A stretch of DNA of 5,777 nt, from positions 1-5,777 of the forward strand of contig CAINUH010000445.1 in NCBI GenBank assembly GCA_903853735.1, read 5' to 3'. Below, piece after piece: positions 2,899 to 5,777 of the stretch. Below the pieces are notes generated by a model. The model saw only the letters and a program-made list of their open reading frames with translations. It was not told the origin of the DNA and searched no databases. Each line of letters begins with the position of its first letter. The stretch's first letter is position 1. The position numbers were made by a program, and so were the translations under genes. Origin of the DNA: an uncultured Desulfomonile sp. (GTDB lineage: Bacteria > Desulfobacterota > Desulfomonilia > Desulfomonilales > Desulfomonilaceae).

Positions 2899-5777
2899 CT
2901 ATCCCGCTTCTATGTACCAGTCTGAGTAAGGCAGCTCCGTGCTCATGGTTTGGAAAAGATTACTAAAAATATCTTCCTGACTCAGTGCCTCGCGATTCCC
3001 TAGCAGAATCAACTTGTGTCGAGCCCTCGACATGGCAACGTTCAAACGTTTCTCATCGGCAAGATGCGGAGAAACCGAACTGTCGGACATGCCCAAGGAC
3101 ACAATAACGACATCGCTCTGGCTCCCTTGAAACCTGTCCACAGTACTCACCGAATCCAGCATCGCCCTCTCCGTATCACCCTCGCAGATACGTTTATCTC
3201 TGAACAGGCTCTCAAGTTGCCGCCTTATCAATTCCACCTGGGCGCGTCGGGGACAGATGATCGCGATAGCGTCCTTTCTTCCCAAAGAAAATCCTCCCGT
3301 TGCGAGGGCCTCAATGATGTCGCAGACGATCTGCGCTTCCTTCAGGTTGGTCCGAGGTCCGGCAGTGTTTTCCAATGGCACATTGACAAACTGCACCGAT
3401 TCGTTGGGATCAAGGAGCCTCCTTGCCAAGCCACCGATACCTGCCTCATTTATGATTAACCTCGCATCTCCAACTTGTTTGGTGGCTGGTCTCAACGCTC
3501 TTTTGTACCAGATGGTCCCCGGGATGGAGCATATATGGTCACTCATCTGGGAAGGTCTTGATATCCAACGATAGAGACCTTTGAACAGCCGTATTGTAAG
3601 GTTCTCATTCGTGTAAGGGTCAACCCAAACAGGCTCAAAACGTATCTCCTCGCTTGCCGAAATCAGCAAGGCGTCTTTCGATGTATCTTGCACTATTCCC
3701 AGAGATACCCGACCGCTGGACGGACCTTTACAATCGCTGATTAATACCGAATCTCCTGCTCTGAACTCGCTTGAATTGCTTCCTTCCAGACTGTACTGGT
3801 ATCTACCCTTTTGCTGACTTTCCAAACGGAAACTTGCCGCTCTAAATGCTTCTCCCTGAGCTTCTCTTTGTTCGGGAGTTTTCCGCCACAGCTCTGCATG
3901 CATCTCCTTGAGCGCTCTCAATTCGGCCGCAATCAGCCGTGAGTAGTGCAGAAAGAACGCGCTTTCCTTTTCCGATGGGATCCTTGAATCTGAATGGAGC
4001 CATGTTGTCGTCTCTACTGGACGGGTATCCTCTTCGTTTGAAAGGAGGGCAATCCGAGCGCAATGGGTGGACATCTGCCTGCATCCACGACACTTGTTCA
4101 TGTTGCTCTCGAACTGGGCCTGGCCGGTCAATTCCATCAATACTAGGTCATTTCGGATATTGACCGCTCTTTTGATGGACTCAAATTTAGGGATCAGCCG
4201 GTGAGAGAGGTTGCTTCCCCTATCACCCAGAATGGTATTTCCGCTGTAGAGCAATAAGGCGTAGACATCATTGAAGCCTATCTCTCCTCTTGAAAACAGC
4301 ATCATTGTGTAAGACAAGAGTTGAAGGGCGTCACCGGGTTTTGGATTCCCCCCCTGGCTCTGTCCTGTCTTAAGTTCACCGACCCCGACAATCCGTCCTT
4401 TCTCCAAATCCTCCCAGAGAAAATCTATCTTGCCCTTCGTACCAAGAGAGGGTGACAGTACAAAGGTCTCTGTCCTCAGGATTGTCGACCGGTGCCTTTG
4501 GTCAACCCACTGGGTAAGGTGCTCGATGGCATGGTCGCATTTTGGCTTTATGTCGTCTGGTAAAGACTGGGTAGTGATGAAATCTTCCACCTGTTCCTGG
4601 AGCAACTCCCCTCGCCTCTCTTCCAGTTCCTCCCCCCTCTTGGAATGCCAGATATCAGGGAATAGCCGATGTACAAGATTCCCGCGAATCATGTGCTCAT
4701 TGCTTGGCGAAGATATGAATCGATCCAGAAGGAGCTGTCTCTGGCAAAACTCCACCTTTGTCATATCCGTCACATTTATCAGCCAGTCAGGCTCAATGAC
4801 CAATAGGCTGTCCTGCCCGATCTGAAGTGTATCTCCTTCTTTTTCCAAGTGCAGAATTCTGACGGGAACGCTTTGGTTAGTGTCGAGCCACGATTTCAGC
4901 CTTGTGGCATAATCGTTCCAACATGAGTGAACCGGTATCGCCCAGGGCTCAAAGTCGTCGGTGATAATCCTGAATACATACTGTGATTCTCCGGAGCGAG
5001 TTATTCCTTCGATCCTTCCGCTGAGACTTCTCAAGGCGCACTCCGGTAGTCCCATACTGCAAACGGGGCAAGGGGCCTGATCAGGAGCCTCCGAAGTTAC
5101 ATCTTCGATATAGGGCTTCTCGGGCTTGACGACGGTTAGCGGAGCCTCAATGGCAGGAATGGGCTTCTCGAGTGTTTCAGGTTTTACCTGAACAGGGGGA
5201 ACTACGGTTCTGTTAGTCGTCTCCATGTAATTGGCGATATCATCCTTGCGTAATCTGAGCACATTCTCAAGCAGCCGGGTAATTTCCTTTGACGTCAGGG
5301 CCAGTCGGGATGATCGCGTCAGGAATATCTCCCGATGAAGCTCGTCGAGCCCAACGACCTTGAGCCACGGCACTTCTGGCAAATCAATCTCCGAGCCCTT
5401 CGGGATTGTCGGCGCCAGCGCGACTATGCCATTCACGTGATCGAATCGAGGTTCCAGTCCTACCCGTGGCTGTAGAAACTTGCTGCGATTACTATCGAGG
5501 AACTTGAGAAAGGAAATGCGGTAAGTGATGACCTGGTTGTAAGGATTTCCCTTCGACCCGCCTCGCAGCATTTTTTGTTTGTTGCCTTCACGGATGATCC
5601 AGTCTCCGTTTTCTCCTCCGAAGACAGGCCCACCCACTTGTTTGAGTTCAATTACTGCCAACCCGTTGTTCTTGACCACCGCCAGATCAATAGGGCTGTA
5701 ATTGACCATGAAATTTGCCAGCACGCAGAATCTGGTCGGCTCACTGGTATAGCTGTGAACCATGTTCTTGAGGAACG
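2899..5777 (-). CDS. NERD / Cas4-Dna2-like nuclease / SF1B helicase fusion lacking Walker motifs, 5'-partial
   Basis: Numbered from the first ATG in the window (5763) the protein has 954 residues. The frame stays open to the edge (FLKN precedes that Met), so the true start probably lies upstream. A NERD domain (about 1-150) shows PIDLAVV with Asp26, VIELK with Glu39 and Lys41, and Gln77. A linker leads to CPVC...C at 232-242, a possible zinc site. A Cas4/Dna2-like nuclease spans about 325-570: Cys340, GNLVHRLF (His365), KGKIDF (Asp447), GELKTG (Glu463, Lys465), Gln481, and CRGC...C (558, 561, 568), which with Cys340 would hold a 4Fe-4S cluster. An SF1B helicase follows: stalk helices 596-650; barrel 666-705; C-terminal RecA domain with VSTVDRFQGSQSDVVIVSL at 872-890 and KRLNVAMSRARHKLILLGN at 905-923. 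Between about 733 and 741 the sequence passes straight from barrel to post-motif-IV residues, so Walker A, Walker B and motif III are absent. ATP-driven unwinding is therefore unlikely, while both nuclease sites look complete. It leads the apparent operon. Confidence 0.88.
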   Translation of the reverse strand, partial: FLKNMVHSYTSEPTRFCVLANFMVNYSPIDLAVVKNNGLAVIELKQVGGPVFGGENGDWIIREGNKQKMLRGGSKGNPYNQVITYRISFLKFLDSNRSKFLQPRVGLEPRFDHVNGIVALAPTIPKGSEIDLPEVPWLKVVGLDELHREIFLTRSSRLALTSKEITRLLENVLRLRKDDIANYMETTNRTVVPPVQVKPETLEKPIPAIEAPLTVVKPEKPYIEDVTSEAPDQAPCPVCSMGLPECALRSLSGRIEGITRSGESQYVFRIITDDFEPWAIPVHSCWNDYATRLKSWLDTNQSVPVRILHLEKEGDTLQIGQDSLLVIEPDWLINVTDMTKVEFCQRQLLLDRFISSPSNEHMIRGNLVHRLFPDIWHSKRGEELEERRGELLQEQVEDFITTQSLPDDIKPKCDHAIEHLTQWVDQRHRSTILRTETFVLSPSLGTKGKIDFLWEDLEKGRIVGVGELKTGQSQGGNPKPGDALQLLSYTMMLFSRGEIGFNDVYALLLYSGNTILGDRGSNLSHRLIPKFESIKRAVNIRNDLVLMELTGQAQFESNMNKCRGCRQMSTHCARIALLSNEEDTRPVETTTWLHSDSRIPSEKESAFFLHYSRLIAAELRALKEMHAELWRKTPEQREAQGEAFRAASFRLESQQKGRYQYSLEGSNSSEFRAGDSVLISDCKGPSSGRVSLGIVQDTSKDALLISASEEIRFEPVWVDPYTNENLTIRLFKGLYRWISRPSQMSDHICSIPGTIWYKRALRPATKQVGDARLIINEAGIGGLARRLLDPNESVQFVNVPLENTAGPRTNLKEAQIVCDIIEALATGGFSLGRKDAIAIICPRRAQVELIRRQLESLFRDKRICEGDTERAMLDSVSTVDRFQGSQSDVVIVSLGMSDSSVSPHLADEKRLNVAMSRARHKLILLGNREALSQEDIFSNLFQTMSTELPYSDWYIEAG

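Noticed and set aside
3016..3574. Plus-strand frames of 147 and 105 codons
   Set aside because: They lie opposite the helicase C-terminal domain, which has clear motifs V and VI. Also checked as a place where the missing Walker segment might be encoded in another frame; nothing like it is there.
4430..4825. Plus-strand frame of 131 codons
   Set aside because: Antisense to the conserved Cas4-like nuclease domain; Ser- and Cys-rich composition typical of a shadow frame.
5761..5763. ATG at 5763 as the true start of the large protein
   Set aside because: The frame remains open to the window edge with protein-like residues FLKN before it, and no Shine-Dalgarno is visible in the 14 bases available. 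The gene is treated as 5'-partial.

Overview
The window carries one strand of genes only. Every convincing gene reads on the minus strand, so transcription runs from position 5777 towards 1. Base composition is near 50% GC (hand counts on sampled lines), and genes are tightly packed with Shine-Dalgarno starts, which fits a bacterium. The families present are too widely transferred to name a lineage, and no rRNA, tRNA or housekeeping gene is visible to help. The content looks like an accessory, defence-type island.

Layout in transcription order: (1) 5777-2899, a large multidomain protein open at the window edge. It has an N-terminal NERD-type nuclease domain, a short Cys cluster, a Cas4/Dna2-like iron-sulfur PD-(D/E)xK nuclease and an SF1B (UPF1/Dna2-type) helicase. 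The helicase keeps its beta-barrel and C-terminal RecA domain but lacks the segment that should hold Walker A, Walker B and motif III. (2) 2898-2489, a 410-base gap tiled by three tiny overlapping frames (34, 53 and 42 codons). It also holds a 14-bp tandem repeat and a perfect 13-bp inverted repeat. (3) 2488-1187, an ABC/SMC-type AAA ATPase of the PtuA kind. (4) 1190-546, a TIGR02646-type HNH endonuclease of the PtuB kind, overlapping the ATPase gene by ATGA. (5) 542-1, the start of an amino-type (N6-adenine or N4-cytosine) DNA methyltransferase, 3 bases after the HNH gene and cut by the window edge.

The ATPase and HNH pair matches the effector pair of Septu (PtuAB) and of retron-Ec78-type systems, but no reverse transcriptase is present. 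The pair is instead coupled to a DNA methyltransferase and preceded by a nuclease-helicase. A reasonable inference is a composite anti-phage island. In it the methyltransferase would mark self DNA, the ATPase-HNH pair would cut invading nucleic acid, and the Dna2-like protein would process DNA ends or has become a nuclease scaffold without a motor. The short frames in the gap may be real small genes, or debris of genes lost when this island was assembled; the sequence alone does not decide this.
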